NCBI RefSeq assembly: GCF_023822025.1
Contig: NZ_CP082909.1
Span: forward strand, 1,974,001-2,038,000
DNA length: 64,000 nt
From: Endozoicomonas sp. 4G
Lineage (GTDB): Bacteria > Pseudomonadota > Gammaproteobacteria > Pseudomonadales > Endozoicomonadaceae
Direction: 5' to 3'
Each line of letters opens with the position of its first letter. Positions within the stretch are counted from its first letter, which is position 1. The notes beneath the pieces are model-generated. The model was given only the letters and a program-made list of their open reading frames with translations, had not been told where the DNA came from and did not search any database. The position numbers and the translations under genes are program-made. Below are positions 39,563 through 48,893 of the stretch, one piece after another.

Positions 39563-40786
39563 CTAGTCCTTTAATATTTTCTTAATAAAGGCTTTGCAAA
39601 CAACAGAGGGTGTGGAGTTTTCTGGTACTGTTTCATCTTCCAGCGTTCTTTCATTGTTGGAACCTTCATGGGAAGAAGCGGTATCCTGAAGAGAATGGTC
39701 CGACAGATTGCCGGAGACGCCTGAATGTGAATAGCTTTTTTTAGGCGAGGGTGTGAGGAGCTCAATGTCAAGACCCAGGATGCTGTACGTAAACTCTCGC
39801 GTGCTTTGATCGGTAAGCAAAAACTTGGGTAAAGTAGCAAAGAGCCCTTGGAGCAGGCGCGAAATACCATTGAAGCAGTTTTCCAAAATTTCAGTGGACA
39901 AGTATTCTTGCAACAGTGCTTCCAGCGTCTCTGGCCAGCTCAGATGTAAATTCGTGCACATTGTAGAAGCTCTTGCCATTGTGTATAGACCGATTAAAAG
40001 GGCTGTTTCAGTGTCCAGGTTTGCTGCTTTGAGCTGATTGGCAAAGCCTTGCGGAGAATAATATTCGCTGATATTGCCAGACAGCAGTGAATTGGATAAT
40101 GCCGGATAGTAGCTGTTTCGGGTGATGCGTCTAACCAGAACATCAGAATGATGTAAAAAGGTGTTCATGGTAAGAACATAAGGACCAAGAAAAGTAAAAT
40201 AAATCAGGGCTAAACTGCTATCAATATTGATATGATCAGACAGGAATTCTGCTGAATCTGGATTGAAAATAGTGTAATAGGAGTTAAACCCATCAGCGTT
40301 GGTTTGATCATAAAACAATGGATCAAAAAGGCTTTTTGCCATTGCCTGTATTAGCTCCTGATCTTCCGGGCTATTTTTCGTGGTCGTATTTACAGTGAAG
40401 ATACGAAATATCAGTCCTAGTATTTTCTGAATGCGCCCATGCCGATATTGAGAATCCCCAATGTTGACATAGTTAAAAAAAAAGTTTGATAGATTTCTAA
40501 AGTCTTGCCCATCAAGCCAAAAGTCATTATGGATTTCCAGCCGATCATCTCCAGATACATCGTCAGCCGTTAAATTTAGTCCGAAAAAGCCAATACGAAT
40601 ATTTTCAAACGGACTCGCCATCGAATTATCTGCGCCCTCTTGTTGTTCTTTCGAAGGCGGCTTCCAGTTCTTTTTAAAATACTGGCGAAACTCTTCAAGG
40701 TCGTAAGTATCCTTTGCCAGCCCCTGCTGAAAAAACAAAAAAAACACTGAAAACAAAAGCACTTTAAGGGCACGCTCCAGTACCAT
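39563..40786 (-). CDS. Unrecognised secreted protein, 407 residues
   Basis: This is the only intact minus-strand gene. Residues 1-25 (MVLERALKVLLFSVFFLFFQQGLAK) form a clear Sec signal peptide with likely cleavage after GLA. The mature part is mixed alpha/beta in look, with no motif I know. Notable stretches are NLTADDVSGDDRLEIHNDFW (~76-95) and a Ser-rich, probably disordered region ~345-395 before a basic end (CKAFIKKILKD). It reads divergently from the finger gene at 40934. A decayed second copy lies at 720-1075, so this gene and its upstream spacer have been duplicated together. Its role with the finger genes is unknown. Confidence 0.82.
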   Translation of the reverse strand: MVLERALKVLLFSVFFLFFQQGLAKDTYDLEEFRQYFKKNWKPPSKEQQEGADNSMASPFENIRIGFFGLNLTADDVSGDDRLEIHNDFWLDGQDFRNLSNFFFNYVNIGDSQYRHGRIQKILGLIFRIFTVNTTTKNSPEDQELIQAMAKSLFDPLFYDQTNADGFNSYYTIFNPDSAEFLSDHINIDSSLALIYFTFLGPYVLTMNTFLHHSDVLVRRITRNSYYPALSNSLLSGNISEYYSPQGFANQLKAANLDTETALLIGLYTMARASTMCTNLHLSWPETLEALLQEYLSTEILENCFNGISRLLQGLFATLPKFLLTDQSTREFTYSILGLDIELLTPSPKKSYSHSGVSGNLSDHSLQDTASSHEGSNNERTLEDETVPENSTPSVVCKAFIKKILKD

Positions 40787-40933
40787 GACTTTACCCGCAT
40801 TGGTTAAAACAACCTCATTAGGGTAGTTAACATCAAGCCACCGGTTGGAATTTTTGTTCAGACCTCTCTCCTTTCTTCAGATTTTGACTAACCTGACTTC
40901 CTAATAGATAGTTCAACGACCGGGAACTCAGGC
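40787..40933. promoter_or_regulatory. Divergent intergenic region, duplicated at ~1073-1205
   Basis: The region separates the divergent orphan and finger genes. Its sequence GGTTAAAACAACCTCATTAGGGTA and the stretch through TTTTGACTAACCTGACTT recur at 1073-1175 with few changes. Promoters for both directions must lie here, but no strong sigma-70 pair stands out apart from the family TTGACT. Confidence 0.4.
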
Positions 40934-42619
40934 TTGCTATCCAAAAAACCATTGACTTTGGCATCGGTCATTGCCTTTTCTGTGCATTGCTCTGATCACC
41001 ATGCTCAGGAAAACAGGTTGACTTTGCCCTTCGCTCTGGCTGTCGGTAAAGCTATCGTCACTGAGATACAGCAACGAGATGTTCAGCAACGTGAAGTCAT
41101 TGCAACAGCCAAACAAAGGGGGAGTCTGATGCTCTTTCGCTCTAGGAGCCTGACCGAGAAAAGGTCTGAGGAAGCAGCAGAAGAGGATATTGAAGAAGAA
41201 AGCGAGACCATTGAGTGGTGGGTGTTGAACCAGGAACCGGAGGCGAACGACAGTGACCTGCCGGGAGTTTGTTTTGGTGATGACATTCTTTTAAAGCCAG
41301 ACACTGGCTGCTGTTTTTCTGCTGACCCTGGTGTCAACCCTGAGGTTTATGGTCGGTCAGTCTCTGATGATAGTTCTGGTGATAGTTCTGGTGATAGTTC
41401 TGGTGATAGTTCTGGTGATAGTTCTGGCAGTGAAGACAGCGGTGTCTCTGATGAAAATGAAAGCAGCGAAAACAGTTCAAACGAAGACGAAGCTAATGCC
41501 GAATCTGATGTTCAGCGTGTAAACACGACACTTGATCCTTTTCAAGCATTAAACGACATGAGTCAGTATTGTGCGACTCTGAGGCTGAAAATGATTAAGC
41601 AGAACGCCATTGCCGACAGTGAAATACCCGCTGAGTCAAAGGCAGAAGCGACGGAGCCCCATCCACCTGCTAACCGGAAAGTCAGGGTACACTACTGTGA
41701 CCATGAGGGCTGCAACCACAGCACCCCAGTCAAGAGCAATCTGAAAAAGCACAGGCAGACTCACCTGCCTGCCGACCAGAGACCTAAAAAACCCAAAGTG
41801 CACCAGTGTGACCATAATGGCTGCAACTACAGCACCAGCTACAGGTACTACCTGAAAAAGCACAAACAGACCCACCTGCCTGCCGACCAGAGACTTAAAA
41901 GACCCAAGGTGCACCACTGTGACCATAAGGGCTGCAACTACAGCACTGGCTACAAGAACTACCTGAAAAAGCACAAATGGACCCATCTGCCTGCCGACCA
42001 GAGACCTAAAAGACCCAAGGTGCACCAGTGTGACCATGAGGGCTGCCACTTCAGCAGCGGCTACACGAACCACCTGAAACAGCACAAACAGAGCCACCTG
42101 TCCACTGACCAGAGAGTCAAGGTGCAGTGTGACCATGAGGGCTGCGCATACAGCACCATCCGGTCGGACGATCTGAAAAGACACAAACGGATCCACCTGC
42201 CTGCCGACCAGAGACGCAAGGTGCAGTGTGACCATGAGGGCTGCAACTTCAGCACTGACTATGCGAATAATCTGAAAACGCACAAGCAGATTCACCTGCC
42301 TGCCGACCAGAGACGCAAGGTGCAGTGTGACCATGAGGGCTGCAATTACAGCGCCAGCCACATGGGTAATCTGAAAAAGCACAAGAAGACCCACCTGCCT
42401 GCCGACCAGAGAGTCAAGGTGCAGTGTGACCATGAGGGCTGTAACTACAGCACTGAATATGCGGGTAATCTGAAAAAGCACAAGCAGATTCACCTGCCTG
42501 CCGACCAGAGGCCCGAGAGACCCAAAAGGAAGGCGTGTGACCAGCCGCCATATAACCAAAGAAAGAAGCGTGTTCTCTTCCCCAAAGAAACTTCCGACCT
42601 TTCTCCAGATTTTGACTAA
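40934..42619 (+). CDS. Secreted C2H2 zinc-finger-like protein, 8 fingers, C-terminal extension
   Basis: The signal peptide MLSKKPLTLASVIAFSVHC ends DHHAQE. The mosaic includes the QQREVIATAKQRGSLMLF block, SRSLTEKRSEE, ETIEWWVLNQEPEANDSD and CFGDDILLKPDTGCCF. The acidic tract has five SSGD units. DPFQALNDMSQYC is followed by KMIKQNAIADSE (no SUMO Glu). Eight fingers start at residue 255. Finger 1 has His in place of Tyr (CNHSTPVKSNLKKH), and fingers 2-3 have Tyr at helix +3 (RYYLKKH, KNYLKKH). The last four fingers use short KVQC linkers. The tail KRKACDQPPYNQRKKR then reads VLFPKETSDLSPDFD, fusing the spacer peptide to the protein. Confidence 0.87.
   Translation: MLSKKPLTLASVIAFSVHCSDHHAQENRLTLPFALAVGKAIVTEIQQRDVQQREVIATAKQRGSLMLFRSRSLTEKRSEEAAEEDIEEESETIEWWVLNQEPEANDSDLPGVCFGDDILLKPDTGCCFSADPGVNPEVYGRSVSDDSSGDSSGDSSGDSSGDSSGSEDSGVSDENESSENSSNEDEANAESDVQRVNTTLDPFQALNDMSQYCATLRLKMIKQNAIADSEIPAESKAEATEPHPPANRKVRVHYCDHEGCNHSTPVKSNLKKHRQTHLPADQRPKKPKVHQCDHNGCNYSTSYRYYLKKHKQTHLPADQRLKRPKVHHCDHKGCNYSTGYKNYLKKHKWTHLPADQRPKRPKVHQCDHEGCHFSSGYTNHLKQHKQSHLSTDQRVKVQCDHEGCAYSTIRSDDLKRHKRIHLPADQRRKVQCDHEGCNFSTDYANNLKTHKQIHLPADQRRKVQCDHEGCNYSASHMGNLKKHKKTHLPADQRVKVQCDHEGCNYSTEYAGNLKKHKQIHLPADQRPERPKRKACDQPPYNQRKKRVLFPKETSDLSPDFD
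41369..41428 (+). repeat. Five tandem 12-base units encoding SSGD
   Basis: GATAGTTCTGGT is repeated in the acidic tract of the gene at 40934 and gives DSSG repeats in frame. It is a variable-length acidic/serine element unlike the SED or TSDE units of neighbours. Confidence 0.85.
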
Positions 42620-42662
42620 CCTGATTTCTCAATAAACATTTCAACGACTGGTAAGGCAACCT

Positions 42663-44462
42663 TTGCTAGCAAAAAAACCATTGATTTTGATTTTGGCCAT
42701 TGCCTTTTCTGTGCACTGCTCTGGCAGTCACGCTGACGATAACCTGAAAATTGGCCTTCACTCCCTGGGCATATCGCAGGTCGAAAACATTCTTCTCTCT
42801 CTTTTTCCAGTCCCGGATGCACTACCGGAACTTGACTCCAGGGTTAAAGCTATCGCCACTGAGATACAGCAAGGAGACGCTCAGCAACGTGAAATCATTG
42901 CAACAGCCAAGCAAAGGGCAAACCTGATGCTCTCTTGCTTCAGAAGCCACAAAAAGCCTGAGGAATCAGGAGAAGGGGGCATTGAAGCAGAGAGCGAAGC
43001 CATTGAATGGTGGGAGTTGCAGCAAGAGCCCGAAGCGAACGACAGCGACATGACACGAGTTTGCCTGGGTGATGACATCCTCATAAAGCCAGACACTTGC
43101 TATTGCTTTTTTCCTGCTACAGGCGTCGAAACCAAGGCCTACCGTTGGGCAGCCTCTGGCGATGGTTCTGGAAGTGAAAACAGCGATACCTATGATGAAA
43201 ACAGCGACAACCGTTCAAACGAAGACGAAACTGATACCGCAACCGATGTTCAGGGTGTAAACACGACGCTTGATCCTTTTCGAGCACTAAAGGAAATCAG
43301 TCATTATTGCGCGACTCTCAGACAGGAAATGATTGAGCAGGCGTCTATTTCAGACAGCGAAATACTCACTGGCTCAGAGATAGCCGTGACAGAAGCGGAC
43401 TCTGTTAACCATCCGGAAATCACCGCATCTTCTTACAGTGCTGACCAGAAGAGGTTCAAGTTGCACCATTGTGACCATGAGGGCTGCAACTACCGCACTT
43501 ACTTCCTGGGTAATCTGAAAAGACACAAACAGGCCCACCTGCCTGCCGACCAGAGAGCCAGAGTGCACCGGTGTGACCATGAGGGCTGCAACTTCAGCTC
43601 TGAGCGGGCTGACCATCTGAAAAAGCACAAACAGTCCCACCTGCCCGCCGACCAGAGATTCAGGTTTCACTGTGGCCATGAGGGCTGCAACTACAGTAGC
43701 GACCAGAAGGGCAATCTGAAAAAGCACAAACGGACCCACCTGCCTGCCAACCAGAGACTCAGGGAAACCAGGAAACACCAGTGTGACCATGAGGGCTGCA
43801 AGTACAGCTCCGACCGGAAGAGCCGTCTGAAAACGCACAAACAGACCCACCTGCCTGCTGATCAGAGACCCAGGGTGCACCAGTGTGACCATGAGGGCTG
43901 CGACTACGGCACCGACCATACGAGCCATCTGAAAACGCACAAACAGACTCACCTGCCTGCCGACCAGAGAGCCAGGGTGCATCAGTGTGATTTTGAAGGC
44001 TGCAACTACAGCACCGACCACACGGGCAATCTGAAAGCGCACAAGCAGACCCATCTGCCTGTCGACCAGAGAGCCAGGGTGCACCGGTGTGACCATGAAG
44101 GCTGCAACTACTGCACCAACCACGTCGGTAGTCTGAAAGTGCACAAACGAATCCACCTGCCTGCCGACCAGAGACAGAAGAGACCCGGAATGCACCAGTG
44201 TGACCATGAAGGCTGCAACTACATCAGCTACCACATAGGTAGTCTGAAAGCGCACAAGCGGACCCACTTGCCTGCCGACCAGAGACTCAGGGAGCACCAG
44301 TGTGGCCATGAAGGCTGCAACTACTGCACCGACCACACGGGCAATCTGAAAGCGCACAGGCAGATCCATCTCCCTGCCGACCAGAGACCCAAGAGACCCA
44401 AAAGGAAAGCGAATGACCAGCCGCCATCTTACGAGAAAAGAAAGAAGGGTGATAAAGAATAG
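42663..44462 (+). CDS. Secreted C2H2 zinc-finger-like protein, 9 fingers
   Basis: At 599 residues this is one of the longest members. The signal peptide MLAKKPLILILAIAFSVHC ends SGSHAD. A full mosaic follows: NLKIGLHSLGISQ, LFPVPDALPELDSRVKAIATE, QQREIIATAKQRANLMLS, EAIEWWELQQEPEANDSD, CLGDDILIKPDTCYCF and one PATGV. DPFRALKEISHYC is followed by EMIEQASISDSE (no SUMO lysine). Nine fingers start at residue 270. Finger 3 lacks one linker residue before Cys (RFHCGHEGC), finger 6 is CDFEGC, and fingers 7 and 9 carry an extra Cys (NYCTNH, NYCTDH). The tail is KRPKRKANDQPPSYEKRKK; the stop is TAG. Confidence 0.88.
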   Translation: MLAKKPLILILAIAFSVHCSGSHADDNLKIGLHSLGISQVENILLSLFPVPDALPELDSRVKAIATEIQQGDAQQREIIATAKQRANLMLSCFRSHKKPEESGEGGIEAESEAIEWWELQQEPEANDSDMTRVCLGDDILIKPDTCYCFFPATGVETKAYRWAASGDGSGSENSDTYDENSDNRSNEDETDTATDVQGVNTTLDPFRALKEISHYCATLRQEMIEQASISDSEILTGSEIAVTEADSVNHPEITASSYSADQKRFKLHHCDHEGCNYRTYFLGNLKRHKQAHLPADQRARVHRCDHEGCNFSSERADHLKKHKQSHLPADQRFRFHCGHEGCNYSSDQKGNLKKHKRTHLPANQRLRETRKHQCDHEGCKYSSDRKSRLKTHKQTHLPADQRPRVHQCDHEGCDYGTDHTSHLKTHKQTHLPADQRARVHQCDFEGCNYSTDHTGNLKAHKQTHLPVDQRARVHRCDHEGCNYCTNHVGSLKVHKRIHLPADQRQKRPGMHQCDHEGCNYISYHIGSLKAHKRTHLPADQRLREHQCGHEGCNYCTDHTGNLKAHRQIHLPADQRPKRPKRKANDQPPSYEKRKKGDKE

Positions 44463-44534
44463 AAACCTCCGACCTCTCTTTGGATTTTGACTAACCTGAT
44501 TTTAAAATAAACATTCCAGCAACTGAGAACCCAG

Positions 44535-45938
44535 GTGTTGCAACCTAAAAAACCATTGATTTTGATGTTGGCCATTGCCTTTTCTGTGCATTGCTCTCAT
44601 GGCCATGCTCAGGAAAACAGGCTGCCTTTGCTCTTCGCTCTGGCTGTCGGCAAGGCGCGCTCTCTGAGCGTCGAAACGATTTTTTTCCCTCTTTTCCCGG
44701 TTCGGGATGCGCTACCGGAACTTGACTCCATGGTTAAAGCTATCGCCACTGAGATACAGCAAGGAGACACTCAGCAACGTGAAATCATTGCAACAGCCAA
44801 ACAAAGGGGGAGCCTGATGCTCTCTTGCTTTAGAGACAACAGCAGGGCTGGGGAATCAGCAGAAGAGGGTATTGAAGAAGAGAGCGAGACTATTGAATGG
44901 TGGGAGTTGAAGCAAGAACCGGAGGCAAACGACACCGATATGCCACGAGTTTGCATCGGTGATGACATCTTCTTAAAGTCAGGCACTTCCTATTGCTTTT
45001 CTCCTGACTCTGGCGCCAAAGCTAAGGCTTACCGTCGGGCAGCCTCCGATGATAGTGCCGACAGCGAAGACGGTGACAGCGAAGACAGTGACAGCGAAGA
45101 CAGCAGCACCTCTGATGAGGGTTCAGACACTGAAGGCAGCAGCACTTCCGATGAGGGTTCAGACACTGAAGACAGCAGCACCTCTGATGAAAGTAGCGAA
45201 AACAGTTCAAACGAAGACGAAGTTGATGCCGAATCTTATATTCAGTGTCTAAACAGAGCATTTGGCCCTTTGCGAACATTAAACGAAATCAGTCAGCATT
45301 ATGCGAATCTGAGACTGAAAATACACAGTCAGACCCTCCGGCTTACCGACCAGAGACCCAGGGCACACCAGTGTGACCATGAGGGCTGCAACTACAGCAC
45401 CGACCGGGCGGGCAATCTGAAAGCGCATAAACGGACCCACCTGCCTGACGACCAGAGACTCAAGATACATCAGTGTGACCACGAGGGCTGTAGCTACAGC
45501 ACCGACCGGGCGGCCAATCTGAAAAAGCACAAACAGACCCACCTGCCTGCCGACCAGAGACCCAGGAGACCCAGGGTACAGTGTGACCACGAGGGCTGCA
45601 GCTACAGCAGCGACCGGTCGGCCAATCTGAAAAAGCACAAACAGACCCACCTGCCTGCCGACCAGAGACGCAGGGTGCACCAGTGTGACTATGAGGGCTG
45701 CAACTACAGCACCGACCACCCGGGCAATCTGAAAAAGCACAAACAGATCCACCTGCCTTTCTGGCAGAGATCAAGATGGTACCAGTGTGACTATGAAGGC
45801 TGCAGCTTCAGCACCAACTACAGTGGCAGTCTGAAAAAGCACAAACAGACCCACCTGCCTGTCGAACAGAGAGCCAAAAGAAAAGCGTATGATCAGCCGC
45901 CATCCAATAAGAAGAGAAAGAAGGGTGATAAAGAATAG
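44535..45938 (+). CDS. Secreted C2H2 zinc-finger-like protein, 5 fingers
   Basis: The start is GTG at 44535 or the adjacent TTG at 44538, giving MLQPKKPLILMLAIAFSVHC. The mosaic includes ARSLSVETIFFPLFPVRDALPELD, the QQREIIATAKQRGSLMLS block, ETIEWWELKQEPEANDTD (LKQE SUMO-like site) and CIGDDIFLKSGTSYCF. The acidic tract mixes SEDS and TSDEGSDTE units. The conserved block is the diverged form of the gene at 3768 (GPLRTLNEISQHYANL, no IKQEP). Five fingers start at residue 280. Fingers 2 and 3 share Asn at +3 with Ala at +2 (DRAANLKKH, DRSANLKKH). The linker before finger 5 is divergent (LPFWQRSRWYQ). The tail is KRKAYDQPPSNKKRKK. Confidence 0.87.
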   Translation: MLQPKKPLILMLAIAFSVHCSHGHAQENRLPLLFALAVGKARSLSVETIFFPLFPVRDALPELDSMVKAIATEIQQGDTQQREIIATAKQRGSLMLSCFRDNSRAGESAEEGIEEESETIEWWELKQEPEANDTDMPRVCIGDDIFLKSGTSYCFSPDSGAKAKAYRRAASDDSADSEDGDSEDSDSEDSSTSDEGSDTEGSSTSDEGSDTEDSSTSDESSENSSNEDEVDAESYIQCLNRAFGPLRTLNEISQHYANLRLKIHSQTLRLTDQRPRAHQCDHEGCNYSTDRAGNLKAHKRTHLPDDQRLKIHQCDHEGCSYSTDRAANLKKHKQTHLPADQRPRRPRVQCDHEGCSYSSDRSANLKKHKQTHLPADQRRRVHQCDYEGCNYSTDHPGNLKKHKQIHLPFWQRSRWYQCDYEGCSFSTNYSGSLKKHKQTHLPVEQRAKRKAYDQPPSNKKRKKGDKE

Positions 45939-46013
45939 AAACTTCCGGTCTCTCTCCGAATTTTGACTAACCTGATTTCAAAATAAACAGTTCAACGACT
46001 GGGAAGCCAGACC

Positions 46014-47498
46014 TTGCTATCCAAAAAAACATTGATTTTGACTTTGGCTATTGCCTTTTCTGCGCATGGCTCTCATGGCCATGCTCAGGAAAATGAGGAT
46101 AACCTGAAAATTTGCCTTCACTTTCCGGGCGTCGAAGCGATTCTTTTTACTCTTTTCACTGTCCAGGATGTGCTACCGAAACTTGACTCTATGGTTAAAG
46201 CGATCGCCACTGAGATACAGCAGGGAGACGATCAGCAACGTGAAATCATTGAAACAGCCAAACAAAGGGGGAGCCTGATGCTCTCTTGTTTTAGAGACAA
46301 CAAAAGACCTGGGGAGCCAGCAGAAGAGGGTGCAGAAGCCAGGGCTTACCGTCGGGCAGCCTCTGATGATAGTGCCGACAGCGAAGACAGTGACAGCGAA
46401 GACAGTGACAGCGAAGACAGTGACAGCGAAGACAGTGACAGCGAAGACAGTGACAGCGAAGACAGTGACAGCGAAGACAGTGACAGTGAAGACAGCGGCA
46501 ACTCTGATGAAAGCCGCGAAAACAGTTTAAGCGAAGACCAAGCGGATGCTGAATCTGATGTTCAGTGTGTAAGCAGGGCACAGGATCCTTTTCGAGCATT
46601 AAATGAAATCAGTCAGTATTGTGAGACTCTGAGGCTGGAAATGATTCAGCAGGAGTTGATTTCAGACAGGAAAATAGCCACTGAGCCAGAGGCAGAAGTG
46701 AAAGAAGTTGACTCTGCTAACCCCCTGAAAATCACCTCACCTGCTCACAGCACCCATCAGACGGGCAATCTGAAAAGGTACCAACAGGCCCACCTGCCTG
46801 CCGGCCAGAGACCCAGTATGCACCGGTGTGACCATGACGGCTGCAATTACAGGACCAACCATTCTGGCCATCTGAAAAGGCACAAAGAGACTCATCTGCC
46901 TGCCGACCAGAGACCCAGGATGTACCAGTGTGATCATAGGGGCTGCGATTACACCACCGACAGGGCTAAGCATCTGAAAATGCACAAACAGACCCACCTG
47001 CCTGCCGACCAGAGACTCAAGATACATCATTGTGACTATAAGGGCTGCAACTTCAGCACCTGCTACAAGTGCAATCTGAAAGAGCACAAACAGACCCACC
47101 TGCCTGCCGACCAGAGACTCAAGAGATCCAAGGTGCACAAGTGTGACCATGAGGGCTGCGACTACAGCACTGACCGGAAGAACGATTTGAAAAGGCACAT
47201 ACAGACCCATCTGCCTGCCGACCAGAGACTCAAGATACATCAGTGTGACCATGAAGGCTGCAGCTACAGCACCGACCGGACGGGCAATCTGAAAGCGCAC
47301 CAACAGACCCACCAGCCTGCCGACCAGAGACTCAGGGTGCACCAGTGTGACTATGAAGACTGCCGCTTCAGCACCGACTACAGTGGCAATCTGAAAAAGC
47401 ACAAACGGAGCCATCTGCCTGTCAAACAGATAGCCAAAAGGAAAGCGGATGATCAGCCGCCATCTGATAAGAAGAGAAAGATGGGTGATAAAGAATAG
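46014..47498 (+). CDS. Secreted C2H2 zinc-finger-like protein, 6 fingers, long SED repeat
   Basis: The signal peptide MLSKKTLILTLAIAFSAHGSHGHAQE has Gly in place of the usual Cys. NLKICLHFPGVEAI, the LDSMVKAIATE and QQREIIETAKQRGSLMLS blocks follow; EWWEL and CFGDD are absent. The acidic tract is eight DSEDS units. DPFRALNEISQYC has EMIQQELISDR (no SUMO site). A half finger (STHQTGNLKRYQQAH, His to Tyr) precedes six fingers from residue 272. Finger 3 (STCYKCNLKEH) holds two extra Cys, and finger 6 is CDYEDC. The tail KRKADDQPPSDKKRKM loses one basic residue of the second cluster. The linker to the tail starts HLPVKQIAK. Confidence 0.87.
   Translation: MLSKKTLILTLAIAFSAHGSHGHAQENEDNLKICLHFPGVEAILFTLFTVQDVLPKLDSMVKAIATEIQQGDDQQREIIETAKQRGSLMLSCFRDNKRPGEPAEEGAEARAYRRAASDDSADSEDSDSEDSDSEDSDSEDSDSEDSDSEDSDSEDSDSEDSGNSDESRENSLSEDQADAESDVQCVSRAQDPFRALNEISQYCETLRLEMIQQELISDRKIATEPEAEVKEVDSANPLKITSPAHSTHQTGNLKRYQQAHLPAGQRPSMHRCDHDGCNYRTNHSGHLKRHKETHLPADQRPRMYQCDHRGCDYTTDRAKHLKMHKQTHLPADQRLKIHHCDYKGCNFSTCYKCNLKEHKQTHLPADQRLKRSKVHKCDHEGCDYSTDRKNDLKRHIQTHLPADQRLKIHQCDHEGCSYSTDRTGNLKAHQQTHQPADQRLRVHQCDYEDCRFSTDYSGNLKKHKRSHLPVKQIAKRKADDQPPSDKKRKMGDKE
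46377..46496 (+). repeat. Eight tandem 15-base units encoding DSEDS
   Basis: GACAGCGAAGACAGT is repeated eight times, the last unit with silent changes (AGT for AGC). It forms the longest pure Ser/Asp/Glu run in the window. Each unit offers several SxxE/D sites of the casein-kinase-2 type. Confidence 0.93.
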
Positions 47499-47573
47499 AA
47501 ACTCCCGGCCTCTCTCCGGATTTCGACTAACCTGACTTCCAAATAAACAGTTCAACGACTGGGAACCCGGGCC

Positions 47574-48794
47574 TTGCTATTCAAAAAACCATTGATTTTG
47601 ACCTTGGCCATTGCCTTTTCTGTGCATGGCTCTAGTGGCCGTGCTCAGGAAAACAGGTTGCCTTTGCTCTTCGCTCTGGAACTCCTAAAGCCAGACACCC
47701 GCTATTGCTTTTCTCCTGACTCTGGCGTCGAAGTTGAGGCTTACCGTCGGGCAGCCTCTGATGATAGTGCCGACAGCGAAGACAGTGGCAGTGAAGGCAG
47801 CGGCAACCCTGATAAAAGCAACGACAACCATGCCGACGAAGACGAAACGGGTACCGAAACGGATGTTCAGTGTGTAACCACAACACTTGAGCCTTTTCAA
47901 GCATTACACGAAATGAGTCAGTATTGTGCGACTCTGCTGAAAACACACGAGCACAGTCATCTGCCTGCCGACCAGAGGCTTAAGAAACCCAAGGTACACC
48001 ATTGTAACCATGAGCGTTGCGGCTACAGCACCGACCATGCGGGCAACCTGAAAAAGCACAAAAAAATCCACCTGCCTGCTGACCAGAGACTCAAGATGCA
48101 CCAGTGTGACCATGAGCGTTGCGGCTACAGCACCGACCGGACTGAAGATCTGAAAAGGCACAAACAGATCCACCTGCCTGCCGAGCAGAGACCCAGGAAA
48201 CCCAAGGTGCACCAGTGTGGCTACGAGGGCTGCAATTTCAGCACCGATCGGGCGAACAATCTGAAAAAGCACAACCAGACCCACCTGCCTGCCGACCAGA
48301 GACTCAAGATACCCAAGGTGCACCAGTGTGACCATGAGGGCTGCAACTACAAAGCCGATCGGGCGAGCAATCTGAAAGCGCACAAACAGACCCACCTGCC
48401 TGCCGACCAGAGACCCAATATGCACCACTGTGACCATGAGGGCTGCAACTTCAGCACCGGTCAGATGAGTAATCTGAAAGCGCACAAACAGACCCACCTG
48501 CCTGTTGACCAAAGACCTAATATGCGTCACTGTGACCATCAGGGCTGCAACTACAGTACTGGCCGGAAGGACCATATGAAAAATCACAAACAGACCCATC
48601 TGCCTGCCGACCAGAGACTGAGGGTGCACCACTGTGACCATGAGGGCTGCAACTACAGAAGCGACCTGATGAGTAATCTGAACGCGCACAAAAATACCCA
48701 CCTGCCTGTCGACCAGAGACCCAGGAAACTCAAAAGAAAAGCCTATAACCCGCTGCCATTTAACGAGAAGAGAAAGAAGGATGGTAAAGGATGA
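47574..48794 (+). CDS. Secreted C2H2 zinc-finger-like protein, 7 fingers
   Basis: 406 residues. The signal peptide MLFKKPLILTLAIAFSVHG ends SSGRAQE. The mosaic is short (LPLLFALELLKPDTRYCFSPDSGVEVEAYRR), so AVGK was joined to LLKP by deletion. EPFQALHEMSQYC passes straight into a linker remnant (LLKTHEHSHLPADQR), and the IKQEP segment is missing. Seven fingers start at residue 144. Fingers 1-2 have CNHERC and CDHERC (Arg in place of Gly between the Cys pair), finger 3 is CGYEGC, and finger 6 has Met for the invariant Leu (RKDHMKNH). The tail KRKAYNPLPFNEKRKKDGKG is followed by a micro-ORF. Confidence 0.87.
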   Translation: MLFKKPLILTLAIAFSVHGSSGRAQENRLPLLFALELLKPDTRYCFSPDSGVEVEAYRRAASDDSADSEDSGSEGSGNPDKSNDNHADEDETGTETDVQCVTTTLEPFQALHEMSQYCATLLKTHEHSHLPADQRLKKPKVHHCNHERCGYSTDHAGNLKKHKKIHLPADQRLKMHQCDHERCGYSTDRTEDLKRHKQIHLPAEQRPRKPKVHQCGYEGCNFSTDRANNLKKHNQTHLPADQRLKIPKVHQCDHEGCNYKADRASNLKAHKQTHLPADQRPNMHHCDHEGCNFSTGQMSNLKAHKQTHLPVDQRPNMRHCDHQGCNYSTGRKDHMKNHKQTHLPADQRLRVHHCDHEGCNYRSDLMSNLNAHKNTHLPVDQRPRKLKRKAYNPLPFNEKRKKDGKG

Positions 48795-48850
48795 TCCGCC
48801 TGCCAACCGGCTTCAAAGAAACCTCCGACCTTTCTCAGAATTTTGACTAA
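48791..48850 (+). CDS. Candidate 19-residue micro-ORF
   Basis: Encodes MIRLPTGFKETSDLSQNFD; the ATG overlaps the TGA of the gene at 47574 (GGATGA context). Confidence 0.3.
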   Translation: MIRLPTGFKETSDLSQNFD

Positions 48851-48893
48851 CCTGATTTCAAAATAAACATTTCAATGACTGGGAACCCAGGCC

